Shown: positions 24,270-34,500 of the stretch, in pieces
How positions within the stretch are numbered: the stretch's first letter is position 1
Layout: every line of letters begins with the position of its first letter
Origin: RGDT01 sp964630925
GTDB taxonomy: Bacteria > Planctomycetota > Planctomycetia > Gemmatales > Gemmataceae
Assembly (NCBI GenBank): GCA_964630925.1
Contig: CAZVZK010000028.1
Coordinates: forward strand, 16,003 to 80,002
Direction: 5' to 3'
DNA length: 64,000 bases
The notes under the pieces: generated by a model
What the model was told of the DNA's origin: nothing
The model's database searches: none
Seen by the model: only the letters and a program-made list of their open reading frames with translations
Translations under genes and position numbers: made by a program

Positions 24270-25859
24270 TCACATCTTCCCCAAAATCACCCGCGCCGCG
24301 TTCCAACCCGCCGCCCCGATCACGCCTCCGCCGGGGTGCGCCGCGGCGCCGCACAGGTACAGGCCCTTGACCGGCGTCGTGTACCCCGCCCACCCCACCA
24401 CCGGACGCATCACGAAGAGCTGGTTCAGCGCCATCGCCCCCTGGAAGATGTTCCCACCCGTCAGCCCGAACGTCCTTTCGAGGTCCAAAGGCGTCACGAT
24501 CTGCCGCGCGATCACCGACGACTTGAACCCCGGCGCGTACCCCTCCAGGATGTCGAAGCACCGGTCGGCGAAGGCGTCCTTCTCCGTGTCCCAGGTGCCC
24601 TCCTTCAACTTGTACGGCGCGTACTGGATGAACATCGACATCAGGTGCTTGCCCGGCGGCGCCACCGTCGGGTCCACCGCCGACGCCATCGTGCACTCCA
24701 GGATCGGGTCCTTCGACGGCCTGCCGTACTTGGCGTCGTCATACGCCCGCTCGATGTAGTCCTGATCCGGGCACAGGTGGACCGTCCCACGGTGCTGCGG
24801 CCCCGGCTCGTGGCCCGGCAGCGCCGTGAAGCTCGGCAGACGCTCCAGGGCCACGTTGATCTTCAGGCTCGCGCTGTCGTAACTGATCCGCGAGATCGCC
24901 TCGGCGAACTCCGACGGCAGGACGCGCGGGTCCATCAACTTCGTGAACGTCACGTTGCAGTCGGCGCTGCTCGCGATCACCGGGGCCGTGTACTCGTCGC
25001 CGTTCATCAGCACGACGCCCGTCGCCCGCCCGTCGCGCACCGTGATCTGCTTCACCGCGGCGCTCGTCTTGATCTCGGCGCCCAGGCCGCGTGCCACGCT
25101 CGCCAGGGCGTTCGACAGCCCGCCCATGCCGCCCTTCACGTACGCCCACACGCCCTTCTTGCCGTTCGTCTCCCCCATGACGTGGTGGAACAGCACATAC
25201 GCCGTCCCCGGCATGCTCGGCGACGCGAACGCGCCGATGATGGCGTCGGTGGCGATGGTCGCCTTGAGCTGCTCGCTCTCGAACCAGCGGTCCAGGATTG
25301 GCCGGGCCGCCCCCGTGAGGATCTCCACGGCCTCCGACATCTTCGGCCCCATGCGCTGGAAGCCCAGCGCCAGGCCGATCAGCCGCGGGATGTCGCCGAA
25401 CCACGACGGGTTGAGGAGGTTCGCCGGCTTCTGGATCAGCGTCGGCTCCAGGACCTTGGCGACGCGTTCGAGCATCTCCTCGTACTTGGGGTACGCCTCG
25501 GCGTCCTTCTTGCTGAACTTGCTGATCTCGCGGTGCGTCAGCTCCTTGTCGCCCCCCATCATCAGATAGCGCCCGTCGGGGAACGCCGAGAATGAGGCGG
25601 GCAGACGCTCCAGTTGCACGAAGCCGTGGTCGGCGAGGCGCAGCTCCTTGATGATCTCCGGGCGGAAGAGCGAGTTGACGTAGGCGCAGGTGGACACCTT
25701 GAAGCCGGGGAAGGTGTCCTCCTCGGTCACGCAGGCGCCGCCCAGGACGTGGCGGCGCTCCAGAACCAGCACCCGCCTCTTCGCCTTCGCGAGGTAGCAG
25801 GCGGTCACCAACCCGTTGTGCCCGCCGCCGATGATGATCGCGTCGTACCGCCCCTGCAT
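24270..25859 (-). CDS. FAD-dependent oxidoreductase, phytoene desaturase / PYROXD2-like
   Basis: A 529-aa flavoprotein. The N-terminal dinucleotide-binding motif is AIIIGGGHNGLVTACYLAK with the GGACVTEE loop; the C-terminal signature is GLYLCGAAAHPGGGVIGAAG. The family covers carotenoid desaturases, but this branch (NAD(P)/FAD-dependent oxidoreductases resembling PYROXD2) is usually not involved in carotenoid synthesis, and no crt genes are nearby. The ATG at 25859 has GGGGGAG 6 nt upstream and a TACAAT box at 25898-25893. A truncated copy of its 3' end lies at 22850-23016. Confidence 0.85.
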   Translation of the reverse strand: MQGRYDAIIIGGGHNGLVTACYLAKAKRRVLVLERRHVLGGACVTEEDTFPGFKVSTCAYVNSLFRPEIIKELRLADHGFVQLERLPASFSAFPDGRYLMMGGDKELTHREISKFSKKDAEAYPKYEEMLERVAKVLEPTLIQKPANLLNPSWFGDIPRLIGLALGFQRMGPKMSEAVEILTGAARPILDRWFESEQLKATIATDAIIGAFASPSMPGTAYVLFHHVMGETNGKKGVWAYVKGGMGGLSNALASVARGLGAEIKTSAAVKQITVRDGRATGVVLMNGDEYTAPVIASSADCNVTFTKLMDPRVLPSEFAEAISRISYDSASLKINVALERLPSFTALPGHEPGPQHRGTVHLCPDQDYIERAYDDAKYGRPSKDPILECTMASAVDPTVAPPGKHLMSMFIQYAPYKLKEGTWDTEKDAFADRCFDILEGYAPGFKSSVIARQIVTPLDLERTFGLTGGNIFQGAMALNQLFVMRPVVGWAGYTTPVKGLYLCGAAAHPGGGVIGAAGWNAARVILGKM

Positions 25860-25892
25860 GTCCGTCTCCCCCTGGTGCGTCCTGTCACGCTC

Positions 25893-25898
25893 ATTGTA
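25893..25898 (-). promoter_or_regulatory. -10 hexamer TACAAT for the desaturase-like gene
   Basis: TACAAT on the minus strand with a predicted leader of ~28 nt to the ATG at 25859, containing the GGGGGAG Shine-Dalgarno. No clear -35. Confidence 0.5.
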
Positions 25899-26025
25899 GG
25901 GAGCGGCCCTCCCCCGGGTCCCAGCCGGCGCGCGGGTGCCGGCGCTGATCTTGGCCGGCCCTTCGCCGCGAGAGAAATCCGCGCTCGGCTGATACATCCG
26001 GGAGGGCCCCCGTGGAGAGCCTGTT

Positions 26026-26070
26026 GTCGACGCGACGCCGCCCGGGTGCCGGGCGGCCCGCCGCGTCGAC
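26026..26070 (+). promoter_or_regulatory. Long hairpin in the leader of the IQM-like gene
   Basis: Outer arms GTCGACGCG (26026-26034) and CGCGTCGAC (26062-26070) enclose inner arms CCGCCCGG (26038-26045) and CCGGGCGG (26049-26056) around a GTG loop. It ends 40 nt before the ATG at 26111. It could regulate translation or protect the mRNA 5' end; no T-tract follows, so termination is less likely. Confidence 0.5.
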
Positions 26071-26110
26071 CCGGCCAACGGACTTCACTCTTAAGAAGGG
26101 GCGGACCGCG

Positions 26111-27118
26111 ATGAGGATCAATGTGAGGCTCGAGGTGATCCAGACGAAGAACCAGTTGCTCTCCCGTGCGATGGGCCTGGTCTGCCAGTACAACAACCAG
26201 CAGCTCAGCGCGGGCAACGACAAGGCCTGCCTCGCCACCCTCAACGATCTCGTCCGCGCGGTGGGCGATTACCTCACCAGCAAGCCGCCGCAGCCCAAAG
26301 ACAAGAACAAGGCCCGCTGGGACGGCATGAAGGACATCCTCGACCAGGTGGGCCGCGAGCTGGTCGCGCAGGGCGGAAAGCTCCTGAAGGGCCCGGCCGA
26401 TTTCCGCACGGTCACCAACAAGGCCCACTGCTACTGGCTCGAGGCGATCGACCAGTACCACCGCCCGGCCTCCTACCTCTCGCAGATGTTCGAGGTGTGG
26501 TGCAAGGATCCGACCGCGATCAGCACCAAGCAGTCGTTCTGGGCGTACCTCGGCAGCTACCGCAGCACGGACTCGGTGCAGTACCTGTCGGCGGCGGAGC
26601 GTGAGAAGTTCCGCATCGAATTCGACAACAAGGCCGTGCTCCGCACGTCCGACGGCGAGGACTTCTCCACCGAGAAGACCGAGACCCATTTCTCGGGCAA
26701 GGGCTGGGCGATCTACGTCGTCGCCCCGACGGGCGAGATCTACGCCGGCACCCACAAGGTCGATCGCTTCCACCACTCGAGCTTCCTCAGCGGCGGCGCC
26801 GTGAAGGCCGCCGGGGAGATCGTCGTCGATCACGGCGTCGTCAAGATGATCACCGCCAAGAGCGGCCACTACAGGCCCTCGGCCGACGAGATGCTGCACT
26901 TCGTCCGCAACGCCAGGCTGCTGCCGTGGAACGCCGTCATCCGCCCCGACATGCTGGACGTCAACAACGGCGGCAAGCCCGTCTTCCTCCGCCTGGGAGA
27001 CTTCCGCGAGCGCGGCTTCGCGGCGGCGAAGCGTCTGGAGGCCAGCACCGTGGTCGCCGAGCTGCCGGCGTGGGCCCGGTCCGAACAGGCGATGAAGGGC
27101 CTCGGCCTCAAGCCCTGA
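26111..27118 (+). CDS. Protein with a plant IQM-like / effector-type C-terminal domain
   Basis: A 335-aa protein. Residues 1-150 are mostly helical (LEVIQTKNQLLSRAMGLVCQ; ILDQVGRELVAQGGKLL). Residues ~195-275 carry the pattern GWAIYVVAPTGEIYAGTHK, then FHHSSFLSGGAVKAAGEIVV and SGHYRPSADEMLHFV. That HSSFL-GG-AAGE-GHYRP order matches the conserved C-terminal domain of plant IQM (IQ-motif calmodulin-binding) proteins and of some bacterial effector or polymorphic toxin-type proteins. The biochemical activity is unknown. The start is set by the first in-frame ATG after the leader hairpin; the Shine-Dalgarno is weak. It stands alone between oppositely oriented genes. Confidence 0.6.
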   Translation: MRINVRLEVIQTKNQLLSRAMGLVCQYNNQQLSAGNDKACLATLNDLVRAVGDYLTSKPPQPKDKNKARWDGMKDILDQVGRELVAQGGKLLKGPADFRTVTNKAHCYWLEAIDQYHRPASYLSQMFEVWCKDPTAISTKQSFWAYLGSYRSTDSVQYLSAAEREKFRIEFDNKAVLRTSDGEDFSTEKTETHFSGKGWAIYVVAPTGEIYAGTHKVDRFHHSSFLSGGAVKAAGEIVVDHGVVKMITAKSGHYRPSADEMLHFVRNARLLPWNAVIRPDMLDVNNGGKPVFLRLGDFRERGFAAAKRLEASTVVAELPAWARSEQAMKGLGLKP

Positions 27119-30441
<3,323 letters not shown>

Positions 30442-30445
<4 letters not shown>

Positions 30446-31032
30446 GGGCCGACCTCCGCGGCCCAGGCCTGCCGGATGATCGCGAGCATGCGCTGCACGG
30501 TGACGCGGGCGCAGCCGAGCCTCTGGGCCGCCTCCTCGTTGGTGAACCCTTCGAGCTTCAACAGGGCCAGGAGCCGCAGCTCCGGGTCGCCCAGCATCCC
30601 CAGCAGACGCCCCACATCCTCCGCCAGGCCGGCCGCCTGCTCGGCCGTCGGCTCGGCACTGATCGCCCGCTCCAGGAGGTCTTCTTCTTCGCCGCCCTGC
30701 CCGGCCACCAGGCCGCCGCCGCGTTTCAGCCGCCGCTCGTGCTGCACCTGGTCGATGGCCTTTCGGGTGGTCAGCACCACGAGCAGGCGCCACAGGTCGT
30801 CGCGGTCATGCAGGCGCGGGAACCGCCCCGCCGCCGCCCCTCGGACGAAGCTGTCGAACGCGCTCAGGGCGGCGTCCTCCTCGTCCGCCACGCGGCGGCT
30901 GCCCCCGCGTAGCCGGGCCTGGGCGAGACGCACCATCTTCTGGAAATACGCCTCCCACAGCTTCTGGGCCGCCGCCGGGTCCCCCCCCTTGGCCGACCCG
31001 ATCCAGCGGGTGACGGAGCCTTCGTCCGACAT
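30442..31032 (-). CDS. ECF sigma factor of the kinase-linked type
   Basis: A 196-aa RNA polymerase sigma factor: region 2 (WEAYFQKMVRLAQARLRG; FVRGAAAGRFPRLHDRDDLW) and region 4 (LLALLKLEGFTNEEAAQRLG, RVTVQRMLAIIRQ). There is no anti-sigma gene; the following gene is a Ser/Thr kinase, and sigma factors of this group are regulated by phosphorylation rather than by a membrane anti-sigma. GGGGAGGC precedes the ATG at 31032. Confidence 0.9.
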
Positions 31033-31212
31033 GGCCGCCTCCCCGACGGGCTCTCCCCGGAAGAGAGTACGCGCACACGCCGAGGGAGGCCAGGACGATT
31101 CGGGATTACGGCGTGGGGCCTGCGATTCGCCCGGACCCCCGCCGGGCCTCCCGGCACGCCGGTTGCTGTGGGTTCTCACGCCCTGCTCGCCCCCAACCTC
31201 CGGAGCCTCCCC

Positions 31213-31392
31213 ATGTTGCGTGCCGCCTTCGCCTTCCTGATCTTCGCCCTGATCGCGGCCATCTTCGGCTTCACCGGCATCGCGGCCGATTCGGCATGGA
31301 TCGCGCGTGTCCTGGCCCTCGTCTTCGCCGGGATGTTCCTGGTGGCGTTCCTCGTCGGCGGCATCAGCCGCAAGGATCTGCCGCCCGCCTGA
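31213..31392 (+). CDS. DUF1328 small membrane protein (YtjA-like)
   Basis: A 59-aa protein with two transmembrane segments (FAFLIFALIAAIFGFTGIA; VLALVFAGMFLVAFLVGG). The AAIFGFTGIA...ISRK pattern is the DUF1328/YtjA signature. These proteins are common, highly expressed envelope proteins of unknown function, often induced by stress. ATG 31213 is chosen over an upstream start because the conserved domain begins there and CGGAGCC lies just upstream. Confidence 0.85.
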   Translation: MLRAAFAFLIFALIAAIFGFTGIAADSAWIARVLALVFAGMFLVAFLVGGISRKDLPPA

Positions 31393-31429
31393 CGCGGCGG
31401 GGCGGGCCCACGCGGCCCGCCCCGTCTGA

Positions 31430-31435
31430 TATCAT
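31430..31435 (+). promoter_or_regulatory. -10 hexamer TATCAT, leaderless start
   Basis: TATCAT ends exactly 6 nt before the ATG at 31442, so the predicted +1 is the A of the start codon. No Shine-Dalgarno is present. Confidence 0.5.
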
Positions 31436-31441
31436 GCCCCC

Positions 31442-32569
31442 ATGTCCGACGCCGACACCACCCGCCACGCGGAGGCCCCGCTCGGCGGTAAGCTGAACGT
31501 CTTCGTGGCCTTCGACTGGGGCGAGGAGATCGACCTCGTCCAGGCCAAGCAGCAGGGGGCGGGGGTCGTCCTCGACATGGCACGCCGCCCGCGCACCCCC
31601 GCCAGCATCGCCTACCACCGCCCGCCCCTGCGCTTCCCCCTCGGCCCCGTCGCCATCTCCATGCCCGGCCTGGACGGCACGCCCATCCGCTCCGCCGAGG
31701 CCACGGTCTTCGACTTCGGCGGCGTCTCCGTCGCCCTGTCCCTGCCATTCTCCTCGACACGCGCCGGCGTCGCCGACCTGGCCGCCCGCATCGCCGAGCC
31801 GCCCGTGGCCGCGGGCATCGTGCGGACGGCCCGCGAGGTGATGGAGCCGCTGTTCCACAAGCTGAAGCCGGCGATCACGAAGCCCGACTGGCCCGAATCG
31901 CTGTGGGAGGAGTACTTCGTCTTCCAGTTCGACTCGGGCGCCGGCCTCGACCCCGCCGCCCTCCTCTCCCGCGACGGCGCCTGGCTCGCCGGCCTGGTGC
32001 GGCTGGAGGACGAGCCGCTGTGCGACGAGGAGGTGGCCGAGGCCCTCAAGCTGCGGCTGCGCTACGGCCAATCCGACCTGTTCCTGCCGGACTGGGCCGC
32101 GGCCGTGCTGATCGACCGCGAGGCGGAGAGCGCCGAGACCCTCCAGGCCGTCGAGTTCGCCAACCTTCAATTGCTCGAATATCGGCACATCGACGCGCGT
32201 CTCGACGCCGTCCTCGCACGGGCGGATGAGCTGCTACGCGGCGGGTCGCGCTCCTGGCCCCTCTTCGGCCCCAACAGCGCCATGCGCGAGGCGGGCGAGC
32301 TGAAGGTGGAGGCGAACGGCCTGTTCGAGCGTACCGGCAACGTGCTGAAGTTGGTCGGCGACCAGTACATCTCGCGCCTGTACCGCCTGCTGGCCACACG
32401 CCTGCATCTGCCGGAGTGGGAGCGCGGCATCCAGCGCAAGCTGGAGGTGCTGGAGGGCATCTACGAGGTCATCAGCGACCACGCCGCCCACTTCCGCAGC
32501 GAATTCCTGGAGGTGCTGGTCGTGCTGCTGATCGTGACCGAGATCATCATCAGCCTCGTCAAGCACTGA
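31442..32569 (+). CDS. RMD1/YagE (DUF155)-like membrane-associated protein
   Basis: A 375-aa protein. The N-terminal half contains predicted beta-rich segments (LNVFVAFDWGEEIDLVQAKQ; TVFDFGGVSVALSLPF); the C-terminal half is helical and ends with LEVLEGIYEVISDHAAHFRS then FLEVLVVLLIVTEIIISLVK. That ending (two long helices, then one C-terminal transmembrane segment) is the arrangement of RMD1/Sif2 and bacterial YagE-type DUF155 proteins. Its molecular role is unsettled; eukaryotic homologues are mitochondrial membrane proteins. No Shine-Dalgarno; a leaderless transcript is suggested by the -10 box at 31430. Its 3' end overlaps the convergent thiO gene by 11 bp. Confidence 0.6.
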   Translation: MSDADTTRHAEAPLGGKLNVFVAFDWGEEIDLVQAKQQGAGVVLDMARRPRTPASIAYHRPPLRFPLGPVAISMPGLDGTPIRSAEATVFDFGGVSVALSLPFSSTRAGVADLAARIAEPPVAAGIVRTAREVMEPLFHKLKPAITKPDWPESLWEEYFVFQFDSGAGLDPAALLSRDGAWLAGLVRLEDEPLCDEEVAEALKLRLRYGQSDLFLPDWAAAVLIDREAESAETLQAVEFANLQLLEYRHIDARLDAVLARADELLRGGSRSWPLFGPNSAMREAGELKVEANGLFERTGNVLKLVGDQYISRLYRLLATRLHLPEWERGIQRKLEVLEGIYEVISDHAAHFRSEFLEVLVVLLIVTEIIISLVKH

Positions 32570-33680
32570 CGACGCGGAGCCGACACCGCCCGGCCGCGAA
32601 CGGCCTCAGATCGACCCCCGCGTCGCGCCCCAGGAGGTGCCGCGCCATCACCTCGCCGGTGACCGGAGACAGCAGGAGCCCGGCGCGGAAGTGCCCCGCC
32701 GCGACGTGCAGATTCCCGTACCCCGGCACCGCCCCCAGGTACGGCAGCCCGTCCGCCGACGCCGGCCGCAGCCCCGCCCACGCCTTCTCCCGCGGCGCAT
32801 CTCCGAGGTGCGGGTTGACCTCCCGCGCGAACTCGCGCAGGCCGGCGAGCGCCTCGTCCGTCGTCGTGGCGTCGAACCCGGCCTCCTCCTCCGTCGAGCC
32901 GACGAGGATCATCCCGTCCTCACGCGGCACGATGTAGCGTTTCCCCCGCAGCACGATGGGCCGCCTGCCGGGGCTCATCCTGAGTAACAACATCTGCCCG
33001 CGCACCGGGCGGATCGGCAGAGCGATGCCCACCGTCGCCAGCAACTGCCCCGCCCACGCCCCGCCGCTGACGAGGAACGCGCCCGCCTCGATGCGTCCCC
33101 TGTCCCCCAGTGCCGCCAGGACACGCCCGCCGTCACGCTCGAAGCCACGCACCGGCCAGCCCGGCGTCAGCGTCACCCCGCGTTTGCCGCACGCCGCCTC
33201 CAACGCCCGCAGGTGCCACGGGTTGCGCACCTGGGCCATCCCCGGCAGATACGCCCCGATCACCTGCGGCCCAACGAAGCCCTCCGTCACCTCGAGGAAC
33301 AGCCAGGACGACAGCATCTCGCACGCCGCCCCCGGCCCGTGCCACTCCTCCGTCGGCAACGCCCCCGGCGGCTGTCCCGGCTCCGGCAGCTCGACCCCGC
33401 CGCACACCCGATACCCGTTGTCGATCCCCGTCTCTTCCATCAGCCGTGCCGACAGCTCGGGGAACAGCCTCACGCTGAGGGCCTTGAGCCGCGCGACGGG
33501 CGTCGGGGCCAATTCCGGGTCGGCGTCGGGGAGGATGCCGGCGCCCGCCCACGACGCCTGCTCTCCCATGCCGCCCTGGTCCACGACGGCGACGCGCACG
33601 CCCCCGCCGGCCAGGTGGTACGCCGTGGTCAGGCCGATGACGCCGCCGCCGATGACGAGGATGTCGGGGATGCCGTTCAT
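32559..33680 (-). CDS. thiO: Glycine oxidase / FAD-dependent amino-acid oxidase
   Basis: A 373-aa DAO-family flavoenzyme. Motifs: ILVIGGGVIGLTTAYHLAGG at the N-terminus, GEQASWAGAGILP substrate loop, RGQMLLLRM, and C-terminal LHVAAGHFRAGLLLSPVTGE. This pattern is typical of ThiO, which oxidises glycine to iminoacetate for thiazole synthesis in thiamine formation. No other thi genes are in the window, so a general D-amino-acid or sarcosine oxidase role cannot be excluded. A TACAAT hexamer lies exactly 6 nt before the ATG at 33680 with no Shine-Dalgarno, suggesting a leaderless mRNA. Confidence 0.82.
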   Translation of the reverse strand: MNGIPDILVIGGGVIGLTTAYHLAGGGVRVAVVDQGGMGEQASWAGAGILPDADPELAPTPVARLKALSVRLFPELSARLMEETGIDNGYRVCGGVELPEPGQPPGALPTEEWHGPGAACEMLSSWLFLEVTEGFVGPQVIGAYLPGMAQVRNPWHLRALEAACGKRGVTLTPGWPVRGFERDGGRVLAALGDRGRIEAGAFLVSGGAWAGQLLATVGIALPIRPVRGQMLLLRMSPGRRPIVLRGKRYIVPREDGMILVGSTEEEAGFDATTTDEALAGLREFAREVNPHLGDAPREKAWAGLRPASADGLPYLGAVPGYGNLHVAAGHFRAGLLLSPVTGEVMARHLLGRDAGVDLRPFAAGRCRLRVVSA

Positions 33681-33686
33681 GTCGGC

Positions 33687-33692
33687 ATTGTA
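33687..33692 (-). promoter_or_regulatory. -10 hexamer TACAAT, leaderless thiO start
   Basis: TACAAT on the minus strand ends 6 nt before the ATG at 33680, placing +1 on the start codon. Confidence 0.5.
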
Positions 33693-33792
33693 CCGAGGGG
33701 GCGAGGCCAGGATACAAGCCGCAACAGGCGACGGGCCTACCACATCGCGCCGTCACCCATCAGAACGTCCCTGGTCGGCGTGCCCTTCCGGC

Positions 33793-34218
33793 CTACAGTC
33801 CGAGCAACTCAACGAACTCAGCAAATGTGGTAGCCAGGATGACCCAGGAGTTTGCTTCGCCGTGGCGGCCCCACTCCAATTGGATCACCCGCGGCTCTTG
33901 TGCGTCGGCTCGGTAGTCAAGGAGGATAGGCGTGTCGGAACCAAGGCCGAAGTCTCCGATCTCCACCGACGCCTCGGGCACCAGCTCGTGCAGCACGCCG
34001 TACTGGGCGTAGAAGTCCCGGCCGCCGCCAGCCGCAATCCGCGCGACCGTGTGAAACGGCGGCGCGTACAGGTAGATGCGGCGAAGAGCTCGGTTCCGGT
34101 CCTCGGGCACGCGCGAGTGAAGGTTCTGCCTCGTTGCCTCGTCTGCCGTGCGCGGCCATCGGCCCTCTGCCAACATCGCCTCGAGCAGGGGTGGGATCAA
34201 GAGTCCATCGACGAGCAT
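33793..34218 (-). CDS. SMI1/KNR4 family protein
   Basis: A 141-aa protein. RIYLYAPPFHTVARIAAGG, the acidic turn IGDFGLGSDTPILLDYR and VIQLEWGR followed by NSWVILATTFAEFVELLG match SMI1/KNR4 (SUKH) proteins, many of which are immunity proteins against contact-dependent or polymorphic toxins. No toxin gene is adjacent, so the function here is undetermined. The ATG at 34218 follows GGAGGGG; a GTG three bases earlier is in frame. The 34219-34500 gap contains the dispersed repeat at 34335. Confidence 0.72.
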   Translation of the reverse strand: MLVDGLLIPPLLEAMLAEGRWPRTADEATRQNLHSRVPEDRNRALRRIYLYAPPFHTVARIAAGGGRDFYAQYGVLHELVPEASVEIGDFGLGSDTPILLDYRADAQEPRVIQLEWGRHGEANSWVILATTFAEFVELLGL

Positions 34219-34334
34219 CACCCCTCCGCAGCCGAACGAGATGAGCAGCGCAGACCACGTCTGCTATCACACAGCACCGCCGCGCGCCCGTCAAGGACAT
34301 TCCTGGCCGCTCATCGACATCTCGACAACCCGCC

Positions 34335-34404
34335 CCGGCTGTTGGAGCCGCTGCGGCGACGGCTGTTTCTTGTAGCCCATGTGCGAGGCTTTGCGAGCCA
34401 TGGG
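34335..34404. repeat. Diverged copy of the 10.8-kb dispersed repeat
   Basis: The segment CCGGCTGTTGGAGCCGCTGC followed by GGCGACGG and TTGTAGCCCATGTGCGAGGC closely matches 10861-10924 (same order, several substitutions and a small insertion). Only the centre and one arm are present here. Two copies 23 kb apart indicate a dispersed intergenic repeat family. Confidence 0.75.
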
Positions 34405-34437
34405 TTCCGGGCTCACAGCTCACAGCCCGCGAAGCCC

Positions 34438-34443
34438 TACAAT
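34438..34443 (+). promoter_or_regulatory. -10 hexamer TACAAT upstream of the MutS2 gene
   Basis: TACAAT with a predicted leader of about 51 nt before the ATG at 34501. It matches the recurring -10 sequence. Confidence 0.4.
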
Positions 34444-34500
34444 ACCCCGAACCCTCGGGCGGGCCCCGCTGTCTGGGTTGAGTCACGGGTGAAGGGGACG

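Noticed and set aside
24270..25859. Carotenoid biosynthesis gene crtI
   Set aside because: The sequence fits the PYROXD2-like branch and no phytoene synthase or other crt gene is in the window.
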